Positions 1 through 8,732 are shown, counted from the stretch's first letter. The stretch is DNA of 64,000 nucleotides from Pseudomonadota bacterium (GCA_026388275.1 JAPLKB010000034.1:1-64000), one strand, 5' to 3'. Notes: a model not told the origin generated them from the letters alone. Translations and numbers: made by a program.

Positions 1-48
1 CTCGAAGTTGCCGCTTGGTCTGATAAAACTTTGATTTGTCCGGGTCAT
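1..48 (-). CDS. 5' end of an unknown gene, cut by the window edge
   Basis: Sixteen codons are visible, reading MTRTNQSFIRPSGNFE. The ATG at 46-48 is preceded on the minus strand by a strong ribosome binding site (AAAAGGAGGAGAA), which is the main reason to call it. The product cannot be recognised from so few residues. It starts only about 150 bases downstream of the decayed parB-like copy on the same strand, so it may once have been in the same transcript. Confidence 0.55.
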   Translation of the reverse strand, partial: MTRTNQSFIRPSGNFE

Positions 49-204
49 TTCTCCTCCTTTTCTTTTAAGAAAAAGCAGAATAAATAATGATCCTTAGCAG
101 TCTAACGGTCAATAAATTTTGTTACGTATAGGTAGGTGGAAGAAAAATTATCCAGTTAAGGGTAGAAGGCGCACATTTCAATCCGAAGTCTTTGCCTCTG
201 CGAA

Positions 205-900
205 ACCACGCAGTATGCACATTGGTACTGGTTTCGGGTCTGTTGATTCTGGTTTTCTTCTTTTGTATGCGGTGAGTTTTTTTCAAGTACTGCATTTGTT
301 ACAGGCGTCTCCATTATTTCATCAAATGTGGTAAAAAAGTCAGGAATTCAAAGGTTAGCGGCAAAGAGATATCCCTATGAAAAGGGGAGTTTTTCTGCCT
401 AAATTACATCCTGTATTTTCAAAACAGGTTTTAAAAGTGATATCGTGTTGAACAGCGTCTTTATTGATTTTCCAGAGATTTCCGAAATTGCTACAACAGT
501 TGTAGCAATTTCTTTCTGTAGGTTTTCAGGTATCCGATTGTAGTTTATCAACTCACTCATCACCCCATCCAGATTGTATCCCTTATCAGGATGTTTTGCT
601 TGAATAAAGGATAATATTCCTTTGGTCCGATCTATGGGATTCAAGTCTTCTCGTTGGAGGTTTTCTGTCAATTGGATGGCCAGTATTTCATCCTTTTGGG
701 TGACTATATTAACAATTCTTGCCGGGATGGATTCAAGGCCCAGCTTCTGAACTGCAAGATATCTTCTTTCCCCGCAGAGGAGAAGGTATTTATCTTTTTC
801 ATCAACGTTTGTTTCCTTGAGCAGTCCGCGAAGAGATGCCGTTATAGGAGGTGTTTTTTGGTATGGATTGTATCTGTATTAAGGATACGAAAATAATCGG
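205..900 (-). pseudogene. decayed parB-like gene, copy 1
   Basis: Minus-strand translation matches the intact ParB-like protein at 19630-20559 over most of its length. The ParB N-domain motif appears as YLLLCGERRYLA, followed by LTENLQREDLNPID, the GKSIKTLF helix-turn-helix segment, GYLFAANL and ETPVTNAVLE. It is broken by at least three in-frame stops between about 320 and 401 and by a frameshift or loss in the N-terminal part near 880. The open stretch at 399-671 is only a fragment. Bases 301-570 match a second relic at about 2484-2753 with 28 mismatches in 270 aligned positions, counted by eye. The perfect inverted repeat at 484-512 lies inside the former helix-turn-helix region. Confidence 0.85.
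484..512. repeat. perfect inverted repeat inside parB copy 1
   Basis: Two 14-base arms, GAAATTGCTACAAC and GTTGTAGCAATTTC, are separated by a single A. In the former reading frame it encodes EIATTVVAIS, just before the GKS of the helix-turn-helix. The same place in the other parB-like copies also holds an inverted repeat with different arm sequence. Confidence 0.9.
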
Positions 901-990
901 CAACCACTTGCGACAAGGATAAACTTTTTTTTCGGGCGTATGTTTTTGCCTGTTCAATGAGGTTGTCATCAAGACTATTTTGATTCTTAA

Positions 991-2181
991 CTATCCACCC
1001 AATTTTGCTGACAGCCACGCAGGAAAATGATGCCAGGGGATTGCAAGGTTATTGAATGGCATTTGCATCTCCTTTTCAATCCTGCATACCAGCAAGCCCG
1101 TTTCAGACGCATCGTTTCCGGCCAGAGACTTGAAACGGTTAAGCGGTTCCAGGTGTTTCAAAGATGGGGTTGAAGTAAGTTTTATCTCTATGGGGTACAT
1201 TTTTGCGCCTGCCCGAACAATTAAGTCTACCTCAAGGCCGTCGTGTGAGCGCCAAAAAAACACATCCGCCTTCATCCCCTTGTTTGCAAAAAATTTAACT
1301 GCTTCACATATTATCAGACCCTCAAAGATTGCACCGCTCATTGCACCGGAAAGTGTTGAAATTGCATCCGGCTGCCTTGTCAGTGCACAGACAATGAGAG
1401 AATCGAGGAAATAGAGTTTCGGGGTTTTCACTAACCGTTTTCCATAGTTACTAAAATACGGGGGGAGAAAACAACAGAGATATGACGCTTCAAGAACAGA
1501 TGACCATGCCTTTATGGTAGGTAAGGATACTCCACACTCTCTCGATAGATTTGCAGTGTTAAATGTCTGGCTGTGATTTGCTGCGCAAAAACCAAGAAAT
1601 AGCTCAAACAACCTGATGTCTTTAATGTTTTGAAGCTGTCTTACATCGCGCTCAATATAAGTTTGTATATAGGAACGAATCCATAAGTCCCTTTTCTCTG
1701 GATAAAGAGACGGTTCAGGGTAACCTCCATTCCATATAACCGCTTCCAACGACGCCCCGCCTTCCTTCATGCTTTCAGTCATACTGAACGGCAGAAGATC
1801 AAGTATTGCAATCCGCCCTGCAAGCGATTCGCTTACATTCTTCATTAGATGAAACTGCTGAGAACCGGTCAGCACCCATAGTCCCGGTGTATTTCTGTCG
1901 TTATCTATACGGATTTTGATATACGGGAATATCTCAGGGACATGTTGAACTTCATCAAGGATAACATGCCTTTTTGTGAACCTGTTTAAAAATCCATTGG
2001 GGTCAGACAGGGCAAAACTTCTTTCAAACGGGTCATCGAGGCTGACATAGTCCGATGCTTCGCCTATTTCATTAAGTAAAAACGTGGTTTTTCCCGACTG
2101 CCTCGGTCCTGTCACCAATACCGATGGGAAAGATTTTAATGCCTCTGCCAGTTTTGATGATAAGAGCCTGGACACATACAT
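991..2181 (-). CDS. AAA ATPase with DUF4143 domain
   Basis: The 396-residue protein belongs to the large AAA_14/DUF4143 family of ATP-binding proteins. A Walker A loop (GPRQSGKTT) lies near residue 25, Walker B (HVILDEVQ) near 93 and a sensor-like LTGSQQF near 127. The C-terminal half holds DUF4143, including VDLIVRAGAKMYPIEIK near 325-341, which resembles a PD-(D/E)XK-like fold. The family is common in bacteria and archaea, is often found on mobile or accessory DNA, and has no settled function. The gene sits alone between two decayed parB-like copies in the same orientation. It looks complete: the ATG is at 2179-2181 and the length is usual for the family. Confidence 0.85.
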   Translation of the reverse strand: MYVSRLLSSKLAEALKSFPSVLVTGPRQSGKTTFLLNEIGEASDYVSLDDPFERSFALSDPNGFLNRFTKRHVILDEVQHVPEIFPYIKIRIDNDRNTPGLWVLTGSQQFHLMKNVSESLAGRIAILDLLPFSMTESMKEGGASLEAVIWNGGYPEPSLYPEKRDLWIRSYIQTYIERDVRQLQNIKDIRLFELFLGFCAANHSQTFNTANLSRECGVSLPTIKAWSSVLEASYLCCFLPPYFSNYGKRLVKTPKLYFLDSLIVCALTRQPDAISTLSGAMSGAIFEGLIICEAVKFFANKGMKADVFFWRSHDGLEVDLIVRAGAKMYPIEIKLTSTPSLKHLEPLNRFKSLAGNDASETGLLVCRIEKEMQMPFNNLAIPWHHFPAWLSAKLGG

Positions 2182-2287
2182 ATTGACAATAATAAATTAC
2201 AACTTTATATCTGTCAAGACAAATAATTGAAATACGCTGCCTCCTTTTCCTGGGAAAGACTGGGGGTCAGGTCTTGTTTTTTTGCAC

Positions 2288-2424
2288 GCATTATTCCAAT
2301 TCTAAATCAAGGCGCTATCATCGTTGGCTTCGTCATCAGATCCTCGACGTACTGCTATCGTACGCCTACGTCTCTTCTTCCTTGCCGCCTTGATTTCATC
2401 CTTGATTTAAAACTGGAATTGATC
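2288..2424 (-). repeat. hairpin repeat, distant member of the R2 family
   Basis: Imperfect outer arms (CCAATTCTAAATCAAGG at the left; the right end reads CCTTGATTTAAAACTGG) enclose a core. Read on the minus strand, the core has GGCGTAC, a short loop, GTACGTC and then GAGGATC. This core layout matches the R2 repeats at 3076, 7827 and 12005, so I place it in the same superfamily in opposite orientation. It lies in the gene-free stretch 2182-3336. Confidence 0.6.
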
Positions 2425-2425
2425 C

Positions 2426-2758
2426 TCACACCTGCGGAACAGGTTTTTTAATCGGTTTTATTGGCGCAATCTCCGGGTTGGTTACAGGCGTCTCCATTAT
2501 TTCATCAAATATGGTAAAAAAGTCAGGACTTCCAAGGTTAGCGGCAAAGAGATATCCCTGTGAAAAGGGGAGTTTTTCTGTCTGAATTACATCTTGTATT
2601 TTCAAAACATGTTTTAAAAGTGATATCGTGCGATGCAGCGTCTGTATTTACTTTGCAGAGATTTCAGAAATCGTTACAACTGTTGTAACGATTTCTTTCT
2701 GTAGGTTTTCGGGTCTCCGATTGTAGCTTATCAACTCACTCATCACCCAGTCCAAGAT
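2426..2758 (-). pseudogene. truncated parB-like gene, copy 2
   Basis: Minus-strand translation gives VMSELISYNRRPENLQKE, then the helix-turn-helix segment with a TAA stop replacing the serine codon of GKSI, then an open tail ending near KKPVPQV with TGA at 2426-2428. The N-terminal two thirds are absent. Homology stops near 2758, where unrelated sequence begins. Over the shared part it is about 90% identical to copy 1 at the DNA level. It has the same orientation, so the two relics are direct repeats flanking the ATPase gene. Confidence 0.85.
2666..2696. repeat. perfect inverted repeat inside parB copy 2
   Basis: Fifteen-base arms AGAAATCGTTACAAC and GTTGTAACGATTTCT surround one T. Compared with copy 1, two positions differ in the left arm and the two partner positions in the right arm differ to match. 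It occupies the same codons (EIVTTVVTIS). Confidence 0.9.
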
Positions 2759-2834
2759 GAAAATAAATAAACCAAACAAATCATGATGATATGGTATTGT
2801 CAAAAGTTTCATGCACAATTAATATGAAGATTGA

Positions 2835-2995
2835 ACCTCCCCGCAGCAGGGTGCAGGTTATCACTGGGAAGAGGCTCATATCCCCCTCACCCCGCCCTCT
2901 CCCCCGGAGGGGCGAGGGCAAGTAGTAACCCTACAGCAAGCTTCAGGGCAAGTAGTAACCCTACAGCAAACTGCAGGGAATCATTTGGATTGAAT
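2835..2995 (+). repeat. dispersed repeat R1, copy a
   Basis: Contains CCCCGCAGCAGGGTGCAGG-like and CTCACCCCGCCCTCTCCC segments, followed by AAGTAGTAACCCTACAGCA hairpin units. Homologous copies are at 23258-23400 and 27041-27175. In this copy the second hairpin unit is tandemly duplicated with a period of about 28 bases. It carries no believable coding signal. Confidence 0.8.
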
Positions 2996-3075
2996 ATGGG
3001 CAGGACTCTACAAAGCAAAATAGAGGGTATGTAGAAAATAAAATTGAAAATGAAGAAACTTGCCCCCTTCTTTAT

Positions 3076-3262
3076 TCCGGCTTAGCATCAATGTAGATGC
3101 TAAGCCGGATTGAGTGGGCAGCGGCATGGCAGGGATGTTTCAGATTCGGATGGGCTGTTAGACTTGAAGGCCGTAGACGTACTCAACGTACGTCGGAGGA
3201 TCGCAAGTCGAAGCAGAGCGCCGAAGATGAACATCCCAATCATGCCGCTGACCGACCAAGTG
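3076..3262 (+). repeat. hairpin repeat R2, copy a
   Basis: Begins with a stem of two 14-base arms (TCCGGCTTAGCATC and GATGCTAAGCCGGA) around a 6-base loop, 3076-3109. After TTGAGTGGGC comes a long outer stem (GCGGCATG with CATGCCGC, GGATGTT with AACATCC). This encloses an inner hairpin, GACGTAC-TCAAC-GTACGTC. Copies b and c have the same layout with different, still matching, arm sequences. It lies downstream of the MOT1 transporter gene. Confidence 0.85.
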
Positions 3263-3336
3263 AAAAGACAGACAAAACTGCTTAAGATCCGGTCTGCTCA
3301 GTTACCAGGGAAAGAAGGGTAAATAAAACTTGCAGT

Positions 3337-4467
3337 TTATATTCTGATCCAACGGCGTTCAATGGCATAGTAGATAAATAATCCCGCCAGATAGGCTGCG
3401 CCCATGTTCCACATTGCAGTACCGGCGGTGATGACAAGGACAAAAAGGTTCTCCTTCTTTAGCTTCACATCCTTGATGGTCATGGCAAGTTCCACACCCG
3501 CGAAAAAAAGAATCACGCCGAGAATAGACCGGGGAAAGACCTGAAGTATGAGCGATATTGAGTCGCTCAGGAAAAGCCCGGAAAAAAGGGTAATCAGGCC
3601 GAGTATTACCAGGGCACCGCCGGTTTTTGCTCCAAAACGTATATGTCCCGCCATACCTCCTGCACCGTGACAGACCGGGATACCGCCAATGCAAGGGCTG
3701 ATAAGGTTCATCACTCCATGATCGATACTGATTTTCCTGGCTGTCACCGGCCTGTCCGGAAAATATTGATTATTCTCGGCAACAGTGCCGATGATGGCAT
3801 TGCCAAGGGTAAGCGGCACCTGGGGGAGTCCCAGGACTATAAACCCTGTCAGCAGTTCGCTCCACGAAATCCGCGGAAGCCCGATCTCCGGCCACCGGAA
3901 CCTAACTGAAATATGGGCCAGGTCACCAAACAATCCCGGATTATGAATGAATGAAACAACGATCCCGTAAGAAAGAAGGACCAGCATCGCCGGATATCGT
4001 TTGCTGTTCAGGAGAATCAAAGTCAAAACAGCGCCTCCGATAGCAAATACCGGCTGCGTTCTCATCATGCTCAGTCCCTCAGCAATGAAGCTGAGGCCGA
4101 GGCCGACCATTATGCCTCTTACCACAGGCTTGGCAGTGATCTTCTGAATCACTGTAATGGCGCCTGTGAAGCCCATTAAAAGCCAGAAAACCCCGGTAAA
4201 AATACCCGCGCCCCAGATCATTCCCGGAGAGATAGTGCTTGCATGAGCAATGGACATTCCCCCGATCGCTTTCATGGGCTGAATCGGCATAGGCGTTCTG
4301 AAATAAAGGCCCGCAAAGATTTTGAAGAGCCCGAATGTAACGAGAATACCCAGGGGGTCCATCTTGTTAAGAGTGATATAGCCTACAATAAAAGGGATTA
4401 ACGTTCCCAGATCTCCGAAGGCACCGGCAAATTCCATTCTGTCGTATTGATTACCAAAAATCTTCAT
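3337..4467 (-). CDS. MOT1-type molybdate/sulfate transporter
   Basis: The 376-residue, highly hydrophobic protein has about ten to eleven predicted membrane segments. The N-terminal EFAGAFGDLGTLIPFI and the later GGIPVCHGAGGMAGHIRFGA are signatures of the MOT1 molybdate transporter family (related to SulP but without a STAS domain). It probably imports molybdate or sulfate across the inner membrane. The substrate cannot be fixed from sequence. It is transcribed away from the B12 locus and shares the 4468-4670 upstream region with it. A hairpin repeat follows its 3' end. Confidence 0.85.
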   Translation of the reverse strand: MKIFGNQYDRMEFAGAFGDLGTLIPFIVGYITLNKMDPLGILVTFGLFKIFAGLYFRTPMPIQPMKAIGGMSIAHASTISPGMIWGAGIFTGVFWLLMGFTGAITVIQKITAKPVVRGIMVGLGLSFIAEGLSMMRTQPVFAIGGAVLTLILLNSKRYPAMLVLLSYGIVVSFIHNPGLFGDLAHISVRFRWPEIGLPRISWSELLTGFIVLGLPQVPLTLGNAIIGTVAENNQYFPDRPVTARKISIDHGVMNLISPCIGGIPVCHGAGGMAGHIRFGAKTGGALVILGLITLFSGLFLSDSISLILQVFPRSILGVILFFAGVELAMTIKDVKLKKENLFVLVITAGTAMWNMGAAYLAGLFIYYAIERRWIRI

Positions 4468-4671
4468 AGAGCCTTTCCGCTAATCATCCTATGCCTGCTG
4501 TCAATGGGCACAGAGGAACATTTTTTCTCCATCACACAACATTAACATTCAAGAAAGAGCCGTTCAAGAAGAAAGATGAAAAGAAAAGGCACAAAAAGTA
4601 TATCAAAAATATCTTTAAGATATTATTATTGAAATTTAATTCAATGCATGATAAAGATTTCAACTAAGCAA

Positions 4672-4835
4672 TATTCGTCCGATTTGCAAGGGAAGTGAAG
4701 TGAAAATCTTCCACTGTCCCGCAACTGTGACGGGTTAAAGGCAACGCATGGCATATGCCGGCCACTGTCCTGAAAAAGGATGGGAAGGCGCGTAAGCTCA
4801 ACGCCCGGAAGTCAGGAAACCTTGGATTGGATGTC
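4672..4835 (+). ncRNA. cobalamin riboswitch
   Basis: The conserved features appear in order: GGGAAGTGAAGTGAAAATC, TCCCGCAACTGTGACGGG, the B12-box region GCCGGCCACTG, GGGAAGGCGCG and CGGAAGTCAGGA. It lies about 40 bases before the btuB start and should turn off the downstream locus when adenosylcobalamin is plentiful. It is a class I type by its elements. The exact ends are approximate. Confidence 0.95.
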
Positions 4836-4873
4836 TTAAGATACTGTCCTTACGAGGCATAAGGAGGTTACTC

Positions 4874-6790
4874 TTGAAACATGTATTATCAACATTTCTT
4901 TTATTCCTTATTTTTTTAATTCCCCATACAGCACAGGGTCTGCAAACTTACAGTTTAGACAAAATTGTTGTTACCGCAACAAGGGTAGAAACACCGGCGG
5001 AAGAAGTCGCAAGCTCGATCAGCATCGTCACCTCAAAAGAGATTGAGGACAAAAAACAGCCTATTGTTCTGGATATCCTCCGCGGATTACCGGGAGTTGA
5101 CGTTACTCAAACCGGAGGACTGGGCAGGACATCCTCAATATATATGCGGGGCGCTAATCCGGAACATACACTTGTATTGATCGATGGAATGGAAGTAAAC
5201 GATGTTATGCACTTCGGCAGACTCTACGACTTTTCGGACCTTACGATTGACAATATCGAGCGCATCGAGGTCTTACGGGGGCCTCAAAGCACCCTTTATG
5301 GTTCAGGCGCTATAGGAGGCGTTATAAACATAATTACAAAAAAGGGAGCCGGTAAACCGAAGTTCTTTGTGTCTGGAGAAGGCGGTTCCTATAATACTTA
5401 TAGAGAATCTGCAGGATTAGAGGGCTCACTGAAAAATTTTCATTATTCTTTAGGTGCTTCCCATATTAATTCAAAAGGCATCTCATCGGCAAACAGAGGG
5501 GACGGCAATATTGAAACCGACGGATATGATAATATGTCCCTTTCATCCAGGTTCGGATTTAGCCTTGGGGAATATGTCAATACCGATTTTGTTGTCCATT
5601 ATACCAAAGCAAGATCAGATATAGATAATGGCGGCGGCATAGGCGGAGATGATATCAATAACATATACAGGGTTGTCCAGCTTCTCTTGAAAGGCAAGGT
5701 TGATATCACCCTTTATGATGGAAAATGGATGCAGTCCATAGAGTTCGCTACCAACACCAATGACAGGACAAACTTTAATCCACAGGATTTCCAGCATCCT
5801 CTTGATGCAGAAAGAGCAAGTTATAACGGAAGGCTTGACAAAATAGGATGGCAGCATGTTGTTGAGGTGCACAGAACAAATACGCTCACCTTTGGTGTGG
5901 AATATAAGGAAGAGACGGGAAAATCAGATTACCGCTGGATAAGCGCCTGGGGCCCCGGGACAAGTCTCTTTCCCGAAAAATCTGCGCATAATACGGGCTA
6001 TTACATACAGGATCAGATTAGGCTGGGGGAACAGTTTTTTGGAACCATAGGCATGCGCCTGGATGATCACAGTGAGATAGGATCGAAAATCACATATCGG
6101 ATTGCCCCTGCATATTTCATAAAACAGACCGGAACAAAGATACGGGGAACATACGGCACCGGAGAGAGGGCTCCTTCCCTGTATCAGCTTTATGCACCGG
6201 CAACAGTGTGGAGTCCTGTGGGTAATGCGAATTTAAAACCGGAGGAGAGCAAGGGCTGGGATTTTGGGATAGACCAGGATTTTTTTCATGAAAAAGTCAC
6301 CCTTGGTATCACCTATTTTAATAACACATTCAAAAACCTCATAGACTTCGATAATGCCCTCGGTTACGTAAATATCGGAAAGGCAAGAACTGACGGAGTG
6401 GAGTTCTCAACCAGGATTAAGGCAAGAGATGATCTTATATTAGATTTCAGCTATACCTATATGGACACCGAGAATCAGGATACCGACGAATCTTTATTAA
6501 GAAGACCGAAGAATAAGTTCAGCGCTGATGCAAACTATAGTTTTTCAGAAAAAGGAAGCGTTAATCTCAGGATTCTTTATACTGGCCAAAGGAGAGACTG
6601 GATGCCGTATCCTTCAAGCGGTATAGTTGGAGGACATACATTGGTAAATGCTGCAGCCAAATACAATATAACCAAACAAATCCAGTTATTCGGAAGGATT
6701 GAGAACCTCCTGAACAGAAAATATCAGGAGGTCCATGGATATGGAACACCAGGATTTTCCATGTACGGAGGGTTTAAGGTTGACTATTGA
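4874..6790 (+). CDS. btuB: TonB-dependent outer-membrane B12 receptor
   Basis: The 638-residue protein has a signal peptide (residues 1-22), a TonB box (DKIVVTATR), a plug domain with GGLGRTSSIYMRGANPEHT and VLRGPQSTLYGSGAIGG, and a 22-strand-type barrel ending in an aromatic-rich strand (MYGGFKVDY). It imports corrinoids across the outer membrane using TonB energy. The TTG start at 4874 is chosen because AAGGAGG lies just before it. It is the first gene after the cobalamin riboswitch, which supports B12 or cobinamide as the substrate. Confidence 0.93.
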   Translation: MKHVLSTFLLFLIFLIPHTAQGLQTYSLDKIVVTATRVETPAEEVASSISIVTSKEIEDKKQPIVLDILRGLPGVDVTQTGGLGRTSSIYMRGANPEHTLVLIDGMEVNDVMHFGRLYDFSDLTIDNIERIEVLRGPQSTLYGSGAIGGVINIITKKGAGKPKFFVSGEGGSYNTYRESAGLEGSLKNFHYSLGASHINSKGISSANRGDGNIETDGYDNMSLSSRFGFSLGEYVNTDFVVHYTKARSDIDNGGGIGGDDINNIYRVVQLLLKGKVDITLYDGKWMQSIEFATNTNDRTNFNPQDFQHPLDAERASYNGRLDKIGWQHVVEVHRTNTLTFGVEYKEETGKSDYRWISAWGPGTSLFPEKSAHNTGYYIQDQIRLGEQFFGTIGMRLDDHSEIGSKITYRIAPAYFIKQTGTKIRGTYGTGERAPSLYQLYAPATVWSPVGNANLKPEESKGWDFGIDQDFFHEKVTLGITYFNNTFKNLIDFDNALGYVNIGKARTDGVEFSTRIKARDDLILDFSYTYMDTENQDTDESLLRRPKNKFSADANYSFSEKGSVNLRILYTGQRRDWMPYPSSGIVGGHTLVNAAAKYNITKQIQLFGRIENLLNRKYQEVHGYGTPGFSMYGGFKVDY

Positions 6791-7733
6791 GAATATAACA
6801 TCACAGCTGAATAAAGTTTTCACCAATGCTGTTAAAAAGATAGCTGCACCCGGTATACTATTCTCAGGCGGGCTTGATACGAGCATCATCGCAGCCATTG
6901 CATGCCGTATATATGCACCATCTGAAGTTCAGGCTGTTACAATAAATCTTTTGTCTGAGGGTGAAGACCTCCAGTACTCAAAAGAGCTTGCACAGACTCT
7001 CCGATTCCATCATATTCAGAGATCGATAAGCATTGATGAAGCAATAGAGGCTATTCCCATTGTAATAAAAGCACTTGGGAGTTTCGATCCTGCAATACCG
7101 AATGATATTACAGCCTACTACGGTTTAAAGACCCTCTCCGGTATGGGCATCACTTCATTCATGACAGGAGACGGCGCAGACGAGCTTTTCGGCGGTTATG
7201 ATTTTATGAAGGAAATTGATGATTTACCCGGTTATATAAGAAGGATCGCTTCACACATGTCTTTCAGTTCCAATATGCTCGCCGATTTTCTGGCTATGGA
7301 CGTAAGGCAGCCCTTCCTTGATAAAAATGTAATCAAATTTGCCCTGGAAATACCGAATGAGTTAAGGATACGGGAAGAGCACGGGATAATCCACGGCAAA
7401 TGGGTTCTCAGAAAAGCCTTCGAAGACCTTCTCCCGTCCAAATTCATCTGGCAAGGCAAAAGGCCCCTTGAATACGGCTCCGGTATGACAAGACTCAGAG
7501 GCATCATATCTTCAATGATCAGCGACGAAGAGTTTCAAAATAATCCTTATCCTATAAGATTTTTTAACAAAGAACATTTCTATTATTTCAAGGTGTTTTG
7601 TGAGGTCGTCGGCACGATCCCGGGGCCGGAAGAAGGAGAAAAATCATGTCCGGGCTGCGGCGCCGGTATGCCGGTAGATTCCTTCCACTGCCATGTGTGC
7701 GGGCATGTACTGGAGTTGCTAAATGGGTCATGA
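6780..7733 (+). CDS. asparagine-synthase-like PP-loop ATPase with C-terminal zinc ribbon
   Basis: The protein matches only the synthetase half of asparagine synthetase: PP-loop LFSGGLDTSIIAA near residue 27, then MTGDGADELFGGYDF near 130. The N-terminal glutaminase domain is missing, so it would need free ammonia or another partner. The C-terminus has CPGCG and CHVCG pairs, a likely zinc ribbon. The TTG at 6780 is chosen because GGAGGG precedes it; it overlaps the end of btuB by 11 bases, so the two are translationally coupled. An ATG start at 6735 is also open but sits deeper in btuB. Its job in B12 uptake or salvage is unknown. It may adenylate and amidate a carboxylate. Confidence 0.85.
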   Translation: MTIENITSQLNKVFTNAVKKIAAPGILFSGGLDTSIIAAIACRIYAPSEVQAVTINLLSEGEDLQYSKELAQTLRFHHIQRSISIDEAIEAIPIVIKALGSFDPAIPNDITAYYGLKTLSGMGITSFMTGDGADELFGGYDFMKEIDDLPGYIRRIASHMSFSSNMLADFLAMDVRQPFLDKNVIKFALEIPNELRIREEHGIIHGKWVLRKAFEDLLPSKFIWQGKRPLEYGSGMTRLRGIISSMISDEEFQNNPYPIRFFNKEHFYYFKVFCEVVGTIPGPEEGEKSCPGCGAGMPVDSFHCHVCGHVLELLNGS

Positions 7734-7826
7734 AAAATGGGTGTAAAGTATGAGTAAAGAAAACTTGAACAATACAGAAAAATGTGGAGATAGGTAGTTT
7801 AAAATGAAGATATCTGTTTTTTTATT

Positions 7827-8020
7827 TCCGAATTCACATAAGCGTGTATGTGAATTCGGATTGAGTGGGCTGCGGCTTGTAAGAAATGATTCAGATGTGG
7901 ATGAGATGCAAGCCTTGCAGACCGGAGGCGTACTTAACGTACGTCGGAGGATCGCAAGGCGCAGCAGATCGCCGCAGATAAGCATTTCTTCCAAGCCGCT
8001 GACCGAACAAAGAAAAAACT
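7827..8020 (+). repeat. hairpin repeat R2, copy b, inside the B12 operon
   Basis: Starts with 14-base arms TCCGAATTCACATA and TATGTGAATTCGGA around a 6-base loop (7827-7860), then TTGAGTGGGC. The outer stem is GCGGCTTG/CAAGCCGC with AAGAAATG/CATTTCTT. A middle stem GCCTTGC/GCAAGGC encloses CGTAC-TTAAC-GTACG. It fills the gap between the PP-loop gene and the next gene (7734-8060), so it should be transcribed as part of the operon mRNA. Confidence 0.85.
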
Positions 8021-8060
8021 AGGGGGAAAACAAAGTTTTTATTTACTAAAGGAGCGTATT

Positions 8061-8732
8061 ATGAAAACATTTTGTTCATGGAGCGGTGGAAAAGACAGTG
8101 CTCTGGCATTCTATGAGGCAACCAGATCAGGTATAGAAATTACTCATTTACTCAATATGGCAACGGAAAACGGTGAGCATTCACGCACTCATGGTCTTAC
8201 ATCAGGTCTTCTCGCCTCTCAATCTGAAGCAATCAATATCAGTCTGTTACAACAAAAGGCATCCTGGGATACCTATGAAAAAGAATTCAAGAAAGCTCTT
8301 TCAATCATCAAAGACGGAGATGCACTTAGAGGAGTCTTCGGGGATATTGACATGATAGAACATAGAGACTGGGTGGAACGGGTATGTCTGGAGTCAGGAG
8401 TGGAACCCATACTTCCACTTTGGTTGAAAGACAGGGAGGAAATCCTTATCAGCTTTATTGATGCAGGGTTTAAGGCCATAGTTGTAGCAACGGATGAACG
8501 ATACTTAGGCGAAGAATGGCTCGGAAGGGAGATAAACAGGGCTTTTATACATGATTTAAAAGCATTAAATAATGTCGATCTCTGTGGAGAAAAAGGAGAA
8601 TATCATACTTTTGTTTATGATGGCCCAATTTTTAAAAAACCTGTAGAATTCAACGTAGTAAGAAAGATATTAATGGATTCATACCGGATTCTGGAACTTG
8701 CGCCCAAAGATGGAGGAGCGGCTGACAAGTAA
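8061..8732 (+). CDS. Dph6/MJ0570-type PP-loop ATPase (diphthine-ammonia ligase family)
   Basis: The 223-residue protein begins with the PP-loop WSGGKDSALAFYEA and contains HGLTSGLLASQSEA and GEKGEYHTFVYDGP, hallmarks of the family that amidates diphthine in eukaryotes and archaea. Bacteria have no diphthamide, so the bacterial role must differ. Here it lies between btuB and btuF in a riboswitch-controlled operon and is the second PP-loop enzyme there. The start ATG follows AAAGGAGCG. Its stop overlaps the btuF start (TAATG). Confidence 0.85.
   Translation: MKTFCSWSGGKDSALAFYEATRSGIEITHLLNMATENGEHSRTHGLTSGLLASQSEAINISLLQQKASWDTYEKEFKKALSIIKDGDALRGVFGDIDMIEHRDWVERVCLESGVEPILPLWLKDREEILISFIDAGFKAIVVATDERYLGEEWLGREINRAFIHDLKALNNVDLCGEKGEYHTFVYDGPIFKKPVEFNVVRKILMDSYRILELAPKDGGAADK

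Noticed and set aside
2831-3322. Several 60-70 codon plus-strand frames
   Set aside because: They fall wholly in the R1 and R2 repeats and change frame between repeat copies.
7804-8022. 72-codon frame between the two PP-loop genes
   Set aside because: It is the R2 repeat; the bases are explained by pairing rather than codons.
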